Of a stretch of 64,000 nucleotides of DNA, positions 44,068 through 51,712 are shown in pieces. The DNA is from Clostridiales bacterium. Its GTDB lineage: Bacteria > Bacillota > Clostridia > Christensenellales > Pumilibacteraceae. Position 1 is the stretch's first letter. Each line of letters opens with the position of its first letter. The position numbers were made by a program, and so were the translations under genes. The stretch lies in contig JAISMM010000012.1 of NCBI GenBank assembly GCA_031276725.1, positions 1-64,000 on the forward strand. Reading direction: 5' to 3'. Below the pieces are notes generated by a model. It did not search any database and was not told the origin of the DNA. It saw only the letters and a program-made list of their open reading frames with translations.

Positions 44068-44730
44068 ATGAGCAAAAAAAACAAAAACAACAATAACGCC
44101 GCGACGGGATTCCCGCCGGCGGGCCCTATGCCGGGCGTACCGAACGCGGGAGGCTTTCCTCCCACGGGACCGGGCGGCGCTTTCCCGCCTACGAATCCGG
44201 GGGGCGCGTTTCCTCCTGCGGGTCAGGGCGGAGTAATTCCTCCCATGGGTCAGAGCGGAGCCGTTCCCCCCGCGGGAGCCGCTCCCCCTACCGCGCCGCG
44301 TCAATCTAAGGGCGGCAAGGTTAAGGGCGGCACGGATAAGCGCAAAAGGCCGGGCCTACCCTATTCGGGCGCCCAGCCGAATTTGTCGAGCCTTTCACCC
44401 GACCAAATGAATCAAATGCAGTTGGAGGAGGCCATCAAGGAAAGCTCCAACCCCGCCATGAAACTCAAAAGACTAAAAAGCCCTCTCTCGTTTAAGAGCT
44501 GTCTTTTGAACATTCTGTTGCTCGCGGTTTTGACCATAATCGTCGCGTTCGTGTTCGTCTGGATATTTAAGGTCGACCGCTTTAACCCGATATACATCGC
44601 CGCCGATATGCTGAACGACTTCGGCATAACCAAATTCTTTGTCGATCTGGGAAAGCGCATCGCAAACCTCTTCTCCGGCAAGGGCTGGACGCTCGACGTA
44701 ATCAAAATGCTGATAAATTTTATTCGGTAA
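44068..44730 (+). CDS. Pro/Gly-rich membrane protein, unrecognised
   Basis: 220 residues. Residues 12-75 are a run of (G)GxFPPxGPGG-type repeats, residues 78-100 are very basic (KGGKVKGGTDKRKR), and a single strong transmembrane helix lies at about 148-170 (LLNILLLAVLTIIVAFVFVW). An about 50-residue C-terminal part follows. The layout suggests a disordered cytoplasmic N-terminal arm on a membrane anchor. No homologue recognised. Confidence 0.65.
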   Translation: MSKKNKNNNNAATGFPPAGPMPGVPNAGGFPPTGPGGAFPPTNPGGAFPPAGQGGVIPPMGQSGAVPPAGAAPPTAPRQSKGGKVKGGTDKRKRPGLPYSGAQPNLSSLSPDQMNQMQLEEAIKESSNPAMKLKRLKSPLSFKSCLLNILLLAVLTIIVAFVFVWIFKVDRFNPIYIAADMLNDFGITKFFVDLGKRIANLFSGKGWTLDVIKMLINFIR

Positions 44731-44772
44731 AATTCCTCCGTAAAATTTCTTCCGAAATATGCAAATATTGAA

Positions 44773-44801
44773 TTGACATTCGGCGAATAACGATGTATAA
44801 C
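44773..44801 (+). promoter_or_regulatory. Sigma-A promoter
   Basis: TTGACA (44773-44778), 17-nt spacer, TATAAC (44796-44801), shortly before the gene at 44823. Confidence 0.8.
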
Positions 44802-44822
44802 ATACGCGTGAGGTAAATTCGG

Positions 44823-45461
44823 ATGGATTACATTAAATTCGCGAAAAAATATTTCGACAAAGCCGCCAAGGGTCGGGCAAGCGCCGGGCGCGACGGCAAG
44901 TACGACAAAATGCTTAAAAGAAGCCTTGAATTGCGCGCTCTGCGTTCGCGCTCGATGCGCAAGATCGGCATAACCGCCGAGGACGCCGAGGCGGGGCCTT
45001 TTTGCTTTGAGGGCTACTGCTACGACAACGAGCAGGTGCGCCAGGCCGTCGGTAAGGACGGCAAACTGCGCAGCGAGCGTTACCAAAGCACGTGGCTGTA
45101 TTTTGCCAAAAAGCATATCTACGTTTATACATACGTGTTTTCGACTACGAACACCGCCGTCGTCGAGGACACGCGCGAGCTTTTGTACAACAACATAAGC
45201 GACTTTACGACGCACTCGGAATCGGTTCAACTCGTTACCAAAAAGGGCAAGAACGAATCGACGCAAAAACAGTTCTTCTCGTTCGAGCAGCCCTCCGGCA
45301 AATTCGTTTGCTGGACGCAAGGCCCTATGGACGACAGCGTTCTGCAAATCCGCCGCAAGATTTTGGAAAAGCAGAACGAAAAGAAAGAGACCGACTCCAC
45401 CCTGACTATGCGCGTACGGACTACCGAACCGCAATGCCCTTTTTGCAAGGAACAAAATTAA
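44823..45461 (+). CDS. Hypothetical protein with C-terminal CxxC
   Basis: 212 residues, soluble, not recognised. The first 60 residues are basic and helical (KYFDKAAKGRASAGRDGKYDKM). The middle is beta-rich (STWLYFAKKHIYVYTYVFSTTNTAVVEDTRELLY). The end has CPFCKEQN, a possible half zinc site. Its own promoter and clean start support a real gene. Confidence 0.65.
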   Translation: MDYIKFAKKYFDKAAKGRASAGRDGKYDKMLKRSLELRALRSRSMRKIGITAEDAEAGPFCFEGYCYDNEQVRQAVGKDGKLRSERYQSTWLYFAKKHIYVYTYVFSTTNTAVVEDTRELLYNNISDFTTHSESVQLVTKKGKNESTQKQFFSFEQPSGKFVCWTQGPMDDSVLQIRRKILEKQNEKKETDSTLTMRVRTTEPQCPFCKEQN

Positions 45462-45785
45462 AACGCTGAAAAGGTCGTCGATAGCGGACAAACAGAGGAT
45501 ATTAATTATATTAATTAATCCGTAAATTCCCCTCTACGGAGGGGCGGCGCGTTAGCGGCGGGGCGGTTAAATTAATTGGCAACGGCCGATTAATTCGCGC
45601 GGCTTATGCGGACAAATTAAGAATAAAATAAAGACCAAAAAACAAAAACGGCGTTTTTTGTTTTTTGCCTTATCAAAGTCCGCCAAAATCGGGTCGGGCA
45701 AGCGCGAAAAACAAAGTTTTTTGCAAGCGCAGCGCCGATTTGCGCGTGGGCGGCAAGGGGCGATAGGCGCGGGGCGCGTATCGCC
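45462..45785. repeat. Repeat fragments
   Basis: No gene seen. 45520-45571 is one arm of the 57998-type element (GAATTCCCCTCTACGGAGGG...GCGGCGGGGCGG). 45620-45752 is a diverged copy of the hairpin-rich segment at 23125-23245. Confidence 0.6.
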
Positions 45786-45792
45786 GCGCAAC

Positions 45793-45823
45793 AAAAAACC
45801 CGCCGGTTGAGAGCGGGTTTTTT
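45793..45823 (-). terminator. Perfect 11-bp terminator, usable in both directions
   Basis: AAAAAACCCGC (45793-45803) and its exact inverse (45813-45823), loop 9 nt. On minus it follows the zinc-ribbon gene at 45867-46040. Confidence 0.85.
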
Positions 45824-45866
45824 CGGTCGTTGTCAAGTTTGGGTGGATAAGACTTGTAAAAAAGTC

Positions 45867-46040
45867 TTAGTAACCGCGGTTGTAGTTGCTGTTTCCGCGA
45901 TCCTTTTTGCGCGCCTTGCGGCACTCGGGACAGCGTGCGGGTTCGTTAGTGAAACCTTTCTCCTGATAGAACGCTTGCTCGCCCTCGGTGAAAACAAATT
46001 CCTTAGCGCAATCCTTGCAAATCAGAACTTTATCTGCCAT
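45867..46040 (-). CDS. Small zinc-ribbon protein (zf-trcl type)
   Basis: 57 residues. CKDC (about 9-12), KEFVFTEGEQAFYQEKGFTNEPARC and CPEC: two CxxC pairs of the probable zinc-binding zf-trcl domain. A basic, Asn- and Tyr-rich tail ends it. Frequent in Clostridia; function unknown. Own promoter at 46136-46164 and terminator at 45793-45823 make it a one-gene unit. Confidence 0.88.
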   Translation of the reverse strand: MADKVLICKDCAKEFVFTEGEQAFYQEKGFTNEPARCPECRKARKKDRGNSNYNRGY

Positions 46041-46135
46041 TTTAGGTAATAACCTCCTTTTAAGATTTTGGGTCGGGTAGTGAGGTTCAACCTAAAATAA
46101 CGGAATGAAACATCAGAACTTTTTCCACTGTTACT

Positions 46136-46164
46136 ATTATAACCGATTCTAAAAATAATGTCAA
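46136..46164 (-). promoter_or_regulatory. Consensus sigma-A promoter of the zinc-ribbon gene
   Basis: TTGACA (46164-46159), 17-nt spacer, TATAAT (46141-46136). The -35 box overlaps the 3' end of the upstream glycosidase gene. Confidence 0.88.
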
Positions 46165-48410
46165 CCGATTTGAAGCACGAATTTATTTTTTCCTTTGGCG
46201 AGTTTTACGGGCTTTTCCTTGCCGTTTTCGCCCAAAACGAGCGTAACGGCCAAGTCCGTTTTGTTGACGACGGACGCGTCGACGCGGTTGTTCCGCCCCC
46301 GGTACGAGCCGCTTATGCCGCCGCCCTTGCAACAGGCTGTAAACTCGACGTCGCTAAACCCCGAAAAAGACGGCTCGACCCCGACGGCGGCGCCGTCGGT
46401 AAAGCGCAGGCCCGCGAAGTAGCGGAACAGATTTTTGACGGCCGCGCCCGAGTACGACGAGCACATAGCCCCCGAGGGGCAGAATATGCCGCCCGACTCC
46501 GAAGGCAGCGAAACGCCCGTTCCGAAGTCCTCGAACAGCGCGGGGCAGTCGGCGTTGACGAGCGGGGCGAACCTTGTGAGCATTCTTAAAACGGCGTCGG
46601 AGTCCGCCCGCAGCATACAGAGCGCCTCGATAACGTAATTTTCCCACAGCGGCGAGCAATTCATACAGAGGCGGAAGCCGCGTATAAGCTCGGCGGAGTG
46701 TTCCGGCGCGGCGAGTCCCGCGATTACCGCCCACGCGTTGGCGCGCTCGTCGAAGCGGCCGTCGGACGAATACCCCGACCCCGGCTTGTAAAAGGCGTCG
46801 GCAAAGTTATTTTTTATGGATTCGGCGACGGCGTCGGTAAAGCCCGAATATTCGCTTACGCCGCACTTGTCGGCGGCGTAGCGCAAAAACCGCAGAGCGG
46901 AATAGTAAAGGCAGTTTTCGAGCAATTTTGCGTCGACGTTCGCGCCCGCGTCGAAAGAACCGCCCTCTTGTTCGACGCGCGGCTCGATAAGTCCGTCCGC
47001 GCCGAGGCACCAATTTTGCAAATAAGCCGCCGCAGGCCCGATAAAGCGGCGCAGCATATCGGCGTCGCCCGCGCGGTGGTAGCACGCGGCGAAAATTCCG
47101 CGCTCGCTGAGGGCGAGAAGATTCATAGCCGCGTCCTCGAATTTGCCGCCGCCGGGGATGCCCGAATAAAAAGCGCCGTCCTCGAAAAACGTCAGGCAGT
47201 CCTCGGCGCACTTAATAAACAGCGCGAAGCCCGAGTCGGTCATCGTGTACGAGGCAAGCTCGGCGGCGCCGGAAAGTCCGCCTATGCGGGTGGCGCGCTC
47301 GCGCTCGGGAGTGTTCCAAACGACGCCGCGCATACACACGGCAAGGCTGTCGACCGCCTTTTGCGTGAGCCGCGAAAGCGTTTTTATGCCGCAGTCGAAG
47401 CCAAAGGCGTTGTCGCGCATATGCTCGGACTCGAAGTCGTACGACGTTTCGATATACGATATTCCGCTAATTTTGACGCCCTGCGGAGCTTTTATTATGA
47501 ATTTTGTCCCCGCCAAAAACACGGGCGACGAAAAAGTTTGCTTGCCCTCGCTGCACACGTATTCCAAGCGGCGGTTAAAGTAGGAGCGCGGCCGCGTCGC
47601 GCCCGATTCGAGACACTCGTACCTGTCGGTGCAAACGCCTATAACGGCGAGTCCCGCGGGCGACGTTATGTCTAAAACCGGCGCCGCCAGGCAGTACTTG
47701 CCGAGCTCCGCCGTGTAGGTTATGTTGCCCGATTCGTCCGGCGCGCTCTTTGTAAGCCGCCCCGTCCTCTGCTCGTCCGAAAACTTAAAGAGGGGGATCG
47801 GACGCTTTATAAGCCCGCCCCACGGCGAGTCGCCGTACGAGCCGCAGACGACGGACGGAACGAATATTCCCGCCCCGTAGGCGGCGCCGTAAACGCCGGC
47901 GATCTGACCTTCCTTGGTGTAGTCGTAGCGTAAAGGCCGCTCGGCGTTCGGCGCGGGTTCCTTGCCGTCGTCGAGCGGCGAAAACGCGTCGGTGCGGTAG
48001 CACAAAAAGTCGGGGTCGGAATGAATCCCGAGCTCGCCGCACTCGAACAACAGCCCCGCCGCGCCCGCGTCGAGCGAGTCGGTGCCGTCGCGGCCGTCGT
48101 AGCGGCACAAAAGCGCGAACGCGTTTTCGCCCTTTACAAGAAATTCGGCAAGGTCGAGTTCGTCGTAGTAGCCGCAACCGCGCTTGCTTTCGCGCCCCAA
48201 GCCCCCGCAAAACACGGCTAACCTGCCGTTGACGTAAAGATTGTAGCCGCTTTCGGCGGCGATACGCGCGACCGCGCTTTTGGGCGGCTTTTCAAGAGTA
48301 AATTTGCGCCTAAAATACACCCAATCGTTTTGGCGCGAGTTATCCTCCGCCCATATCCACTTTGCGGCCGAAAAAATTTCCGTATTTTCTATGATTGTTT
48401 GCGATGACAT
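46161..48410 (-). CDS. GH78-like (alpha-L-rhamnosidase family) protein, altered active site
   Basis: 749 residues, no signal peptide. An N-terminal beta-sandwich (WIWAEDNSRQNDWVYFRRKFTL, YNLYVNGRLAV) leads to a six-hairpin (alpha/alpha)6 domain at about 350-660. The GH78 signature D-C-P-x-R-E-x-x-G-W is present only as NTPERERATRIGG: the Glu is kept, but the flanking acids are changed. It may be a divergent rhamnosidase, a different six-hairpin glycosidase, or inactive. Confidence 0.7.
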   Translation of the reverse strand: MSSQTIIENTEIFSAAKWIWAEDNSRQNDWVYFRRKFTLEKPPKSAVARIAAESGYNLYVNGRLAVFCGGLGRESKRGCGYYDELDLAEFLVKGENAFALLCRYDGRDGTDSLDAGAAGLLFECGELGIHSDPDFLCYRTDAFSPLDDGKEPAPNAERPLRYDYTKEGQIAGVYGAAYGAGIFVPSVVCGSYGDSPWGGLIKRPIPLFKFSDEQRTGRLTKSAPDESGNITYTAELGKYCLAAPVLDITSPAGLAVIGVCTDRYECLESGATRPRSYFNRRLEYVCSEGKQTFSSPVFLAGTKFIIKAPQGVKISGISYIETSYDFESEHMRDNAFGFDCGIKTLSRLTQKAVDSLAVCMRGVVWNTPERERATRIGGLSGAAELASYTMTDSGFALFIKCAEDCLTFFEDGAFYSGIPGGGKFEDAAMNLLALSERGIFAACYHRAGDADMLRRFIGPAAAYLQNWCLGADGLIEPRVEQEGGSFDAGANVDAKLLENCLYYSALRFLRYAADKCGVSEYSGFTDAVAESIKNNFADAFYKPGSGYSSDGRFDERANAWAVIAGLAAPEHSAELIRGFRLCMNCSPLWENYVIEALCMLRADSDAVLRMLTRFAPLVNADCPALFEDFGTGVSLPSESGGIFCPSGAMCSSYSGAAVKNLFRYFAGLRFTDGAAVGVEPSFSGFSDVEFTACCKGGGISGSYRGRNNRVDASVVNKTDLAVTLVLGENGKEKPVKLAKGKNKFVLQIG

Positions 48411-48434
48411 ACTTTCCTCCGATAATTATGCCCC

Positions 48435-49925
48435 TTACTTTTTAGGTTTATCCTTCTGTCCCGTTTTTGCCTCGTCGCTCTGCGCGGGCTTAACCTTTTC
48501 GGGAGTAACGGCGGCGGGAACGGGAGCGTCGTCAACCTTGCCCAAGTATTCGGGCAATTGCATACCGACCATCTTGTACATATCGTTAAGCGGCGGCACC
48601 GATTTTAGCATACCGGAAATAAAGTTCGCCGTACCCGTGCCGTCCTTGCCGGCGGCGCCCAAGGAGTCCCAAACCGTAACCTTGTCGATTTTGATATTCT
48701 TTATAGCCTCGACCTGAACGCGGATAAGATCCTCTAACTTGTCGGTCATCATCAGCTTGACCGCCTCGTTCGAGCCGCCGCTCGCCTGAATGATTTTTTG
48801 GAAGCCCTGCGCCTGCTTTTCGAGTACCGCGAAAATACCTTCGGCCTCGGCAATCTTTTGCATCTTAACGGCGTCCGCGTCGCCCCTCGCCTTGCGGCGC
48901 ACGACCTCGGCCTCGGCCTCCGCCTGCAACTCTAAACGCCTTTTTTCGATTTCGGCCTTGACGATTACGTCGGCCTCCAACGTGCTTTTTTCGCGCTCGG
49001 CCCTCGCCAATTCCGCTTGCTGCTCCGCTATATAGCCCGCCTTGTTGGCGTTCGCCTCGGCGATTTGCTCGGCGATGGACGCCTCTTTTTCCGCCTCCGC
49101 CTCGATTTGGCGGCGCTTGGCGTTCGACTGGCTGATCCTCGCCTGCGAGGCGTTCTCGCCCTCGACGGCGGTGGAGTTCGCGTTCGCGACCTCGACGCGC
49201 TGATCCCTTACCGCCAAAGCCTCGCCGATAGAGCCGTCCCTCGTCTTTTCGGCGACGGAGCGTCGGGCGTCGTTTATCGCCTTGGCGGCCGCCTCCTTAC
49301 CCAAAGCGTCGATATAGCCCGACTCGTCCGATATGTCGGTAACGTTGACGTTGATAAGGCGCAAGCCGATTTTTTTAAGCTCGCCCTCGACGTTGCGCGA
49401 AACGGCCTCCAAAAACTTGTCGCGGTCGGAGTTAATCTCCTCGATATCCATAAGGGCGACGACAAGACGAAGCTGACCCAAAACGATTTCCTTGGCTAAA
49501 TCTTGAACCTCGTTGGGTCTTAGTCCGCGCAAACGCTCGGCGGCGTTTTGCATAACGCCGTGTTCGGTCGAAATTCCGACCGTAAAGCGCGATGGAACGT
49601 CGATGCGGATATTCTGCTTTGACAGCGTGTTTTTAAGGTCGACGCTCACGCCCATAGGGGTAAGGTCGAGAAAGCTGTACGACTGAAAGTACGGCCACAC
49701 GAACGACGCGCCGCCGTGAACGCACTTTGCCGAACGCGCGGTGCCGTCCTTGTTGGCGCCGATTTTACCGTAGATAAGCATAATCTTATCCGGCGGACAC
49801 TTTTTGAAACGGCTTAGAATCGACACCAACAGCGCGAACGTAAGAACCGTTACGCCGATGATTATACCGATTATGCCGCCGACCGACCCCGACGCCGCTA
49901 TTAAATTGACCGTGAAATTTGCCAT
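48435..49925 (-). CDS. floT: Flotillin-like SPFH membrane scaffold
   Basis: 496 residues. Membrane-associated N-terminus (about 15-40, GGIIGIIIGVTVLTFALLVSIL), then the SPFH domain (KKCPPDKIMLIYG, LDLTPMGVSVDL, DVPSRFTVGI). A long Ala/Glu-rich coiled coil follows (about 225-380), and the C-terminus ends with a Pro/Lys tail. Flotillins organise membrane microdomains in Firmicutes. Encoded with an NfeD gene and next to its own decayed copy. Confidence 0.93.
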   Translation of the reverse strand: MANFTVNLIAASGSVGGIIGIIIGVTVLTFALLVSILSRFKKCPPDKIMLIYGKIGANKDGTARSAKCVHGGASFVWPYFQSYSFLDLTPMGVSVDLKNTLSKQNIRIDVPSRFTVGISTEHGVMQNAAERLRGLRPNEVQDLAKEIVLGQLRLVVALMDIEEINSDRDKFLEAVSRNVEGELKKIGLRLINVNVTDISDESGYIDALGKEAAAKAINDARRSVAEKTRDGSIGEALAVRDQRVEVANANSTAVEGENASQARISQSNAKRRQIEAEAEKEASIAEQIAEANANKAGYIAEQQAELARAEREKSTLEADVIVKAEIEKRRLELQAEAEAEVVRRKARGDADAVKMQKIAEAEGIFAVLEKQAQGFQKIIQASGGSNEAVKLMMTDKLEDLIRVQVEAIKNIKIDKVTVWDSLGAAGKDGTGTANFISGMLKSVPPLNDMYKMVGMQLPEYLGKVDDAPVPAAVTPEKVKPAQSDEAKTGQKDKPKK

Positions 49926-49940
49926 TTTTTTATTCTCCTT

Positions 49941-50690
49941 TTATTGTTGAATTTTATCTATCGAATCGCTTTCGCGTAATTTTTCCGTTAAACCGTTTTC
50001 GCGTAATTTTTCCGCCGCCTCGCGCGCCTCGACCGCGCGTCTTGCTTCCTCAGATCGCCTCGGCGGCAAATGCGTGAGCGCGCCGCTCCGATATGCCCGC
50101 CTCGTCCGTAAAATCGGTAATGTTGACGTTGATAAGACGCAAACCGAGCTTTTTAAGCCCGCTCCCGATATTTTGCGAAACGTCGTCCAAAAACCGCTCG
50201 CGGTTAAGATCGATTTTTTCGACCGTCCACAGCGCAACGACAAGACGCAGCTGACCCAAAATGATTTCCTCGGCTAAATCTTGAACCTCGCTATGTCTTA
50301 GCCCCATTAGGCATTCGACGGCGGTTTCCATAATGCCGGGTTCCGTCGAAATTCCGACCGCGAACCACGACGGAAGACCGACGCGGACGTTCCGTTTTGT
50401 ACGCAGTCCTTCGGCGTCTAACTTTATCATCATAGGCGTAATGTCCATAAGGGCGTAGGATTCAAAGAACGGCCGCACGAACACCTTGCGGTTGTACAGG
50501 CACTTGACGGGACGCCGCGCGTCCGACCTGTTGTAGACGGCGATAATTTTATCGGGCGGACACTTCTTGAAACGGCTCAAAATAAAGACCGTCAAAACCG
50601 CGACGCCGATAAACGCCCCCGCGCCCGCGCCGATTATAGCGTCGGTCGCGCTAAGCGCCGCTATTAAATTGTTTGCGTAAATTTTCGTTT
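49941..50690 (-). pseudogene. Decayed second flotillin gene
   Basis: On minus, 50595-50050 encodes a close copy of flotillin residues about 35-215 (RFKKCPPDKIIAVYN, VGLPSWFAVGISTEPG, EVQDLAEEIILGQLRLVVAL). It ends at TGA 50052-50050. The next piece (SEEARRAVEAREAAEKL) continues in another frame to 49941. The expected N-terminus is readable upstream of 50595 (NNLIAALSATDAIIGAG), but its start codon has been lost. The coiled coil is missing. It arose by tandem duplication and lies between nfeD and the intact gene. Confidence 0.85.
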
Positions 50691-51305
50691 TTACGCGCCT
50701 TTTTGCGGCTCGACTATCAACATTCCGTCGTTTACCATTCCCGTTATCTTGACGATAGAGCCGGTTTTAAGGGCGGTATCGGCGTCGGTAACGGCGTCGT
50801 ATTCCACAAGGCGTTCCTGAACCAGCACGTTGACCTTGCCGGGGCCCTCGCGGAGGGCGGGTACGGTAAGATAGACCTCGCCCGTTTTGCCGACGGCGTT
50901 TTTGGTTTCGACGTTGCCGGACGACTGCAATTTTTCGAGCGACTTAATCATATACGCGACGGCGAACGCCGCGCCCGCTCCCGCGAGTATTCCCAAAATT
51001 ACGGCCGCCCAAACGGCGTTTTCGAACGGGAACAGCAGAGTGTACGCCACCCAAGACCCTATGCAAAAGAACGCCAAAACGGAACGCACCGACAAAATGC
51101 GCAGTCCGAACACGGTGAAGCCCGCGCCCTCGTCATTAAAAATGTCGCCGTCGCCCGCGTCTAAGCCGTCCGCGTCGAAAGTCGCGTCGCCCCCTAATCC
51201 GATTAGCAGCATAATAATTTGAATCACCATCAAAAGCGTAGTCGACGACGCTATTACGAATAAAATTTGTTGCAGCGTCGTGAGTCCGTTCCACCAAACC
51301 GCCAT
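50691..51305 (-). CDS. NfeD-like membrane protein
   Basis: 204 residues. About four transmembrane helices: one near the N-terminus, then three around residues 75-130 (LRILSVRSVLAFFCIGSWVAY...). The C-terminal OB-like domain (VGKTGEVYLTVPALREGPGKVNVLV) marks a short NfeD without protease part. It pairs with flotillin in many Firmicutes operons. Confidence 0.88.
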   Translation of the reverse strand: MAVWWNGLTTLQQILFVIASSTTLLMVIQIIMLLIGLGGDATFDADGLDAGDGDIFNDEGAGFTVFGLRILSVRSVLAFFCIGSWVAYTLLFPFENAVWAAVILGILAGAGAAFAVAYMIKSLEKLQSSGNVETKNAVGKTGEVYLTVPALREGPGKVNVLVQERLVEYDAVTDADTALKTGSIVKITGMVNDGMLIVEPQKGA

Positions 51306-51529
51306 TATATGAATCCCTCCTTGATATGTATATGGTCATAGTATATCATATAAATACCGAAAATGAAAGTGTTTTAAGCGTTTTAACGGTATTTTAACGA
51401 TATTCTAATGAATGCCGGGTTGTGAAGCGGTGTTTTTATATAGATTTAATATGTTCCCCGCGTATAAATAGCCGCCGCGCAACCCATACTACTATTGCGG
51501 AACAAATCCGCAAAGGAGGGTACACGCTT

Positions 51530-51646
51530 ATGGCTAACACCGGCAAAACCCGCGCGAAGACGGCGGCGACAAAGTCGTGCGCAAGCGCGAAAGCCAACAC
51601 CGGCAAGTCGCAGAGCAAGGTCAAGGGCACAAAATCGTGCCAATAA
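51530..51646 (+). CDS. 38-residue basic peptide made of a duplicated cysteine motif
   Basis: Starts ATG at 51530 with GGAGGG 8 nt before. The chain is two tandem copies of a 16-residue unit: ANTGKTRAKTAATKSC and ANTGKSQSKVKGTKSC, joined by ASAK and ending in Gln. Each unit ends in Cys. A perfect terminator follows. No family recognised; it could be a small DNA- or RNA-binding protein or a peptide precursor. A longer frame from 51422 lacks a comparable ribosome-binding site. Confidence 0.7.
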   Translation: MANTGKTRAKTAATKSCASAKANTGKSQSKVKGTKSCQ

Positions 51647-51663
51647 CCACCCTGCACCCACAA

Positions 51664-51703
51664 GCAAGGAACGGTTCTCAAAAAATCGAGAACCGTTCCT
51701 TGC
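51664..51703 (+). terminator. Perfect 16-bp terminator hairpin
   Basis: Arms 51664-51679 and 51688-51703, 8-nt loop, followed by TTTATT. It closes the 38-residue gene and lies 9 nt from the convergent tex stop, so it probably serves both. Confidence 0.88.
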
Positions 51704-51712
51704 TTTATTCAA

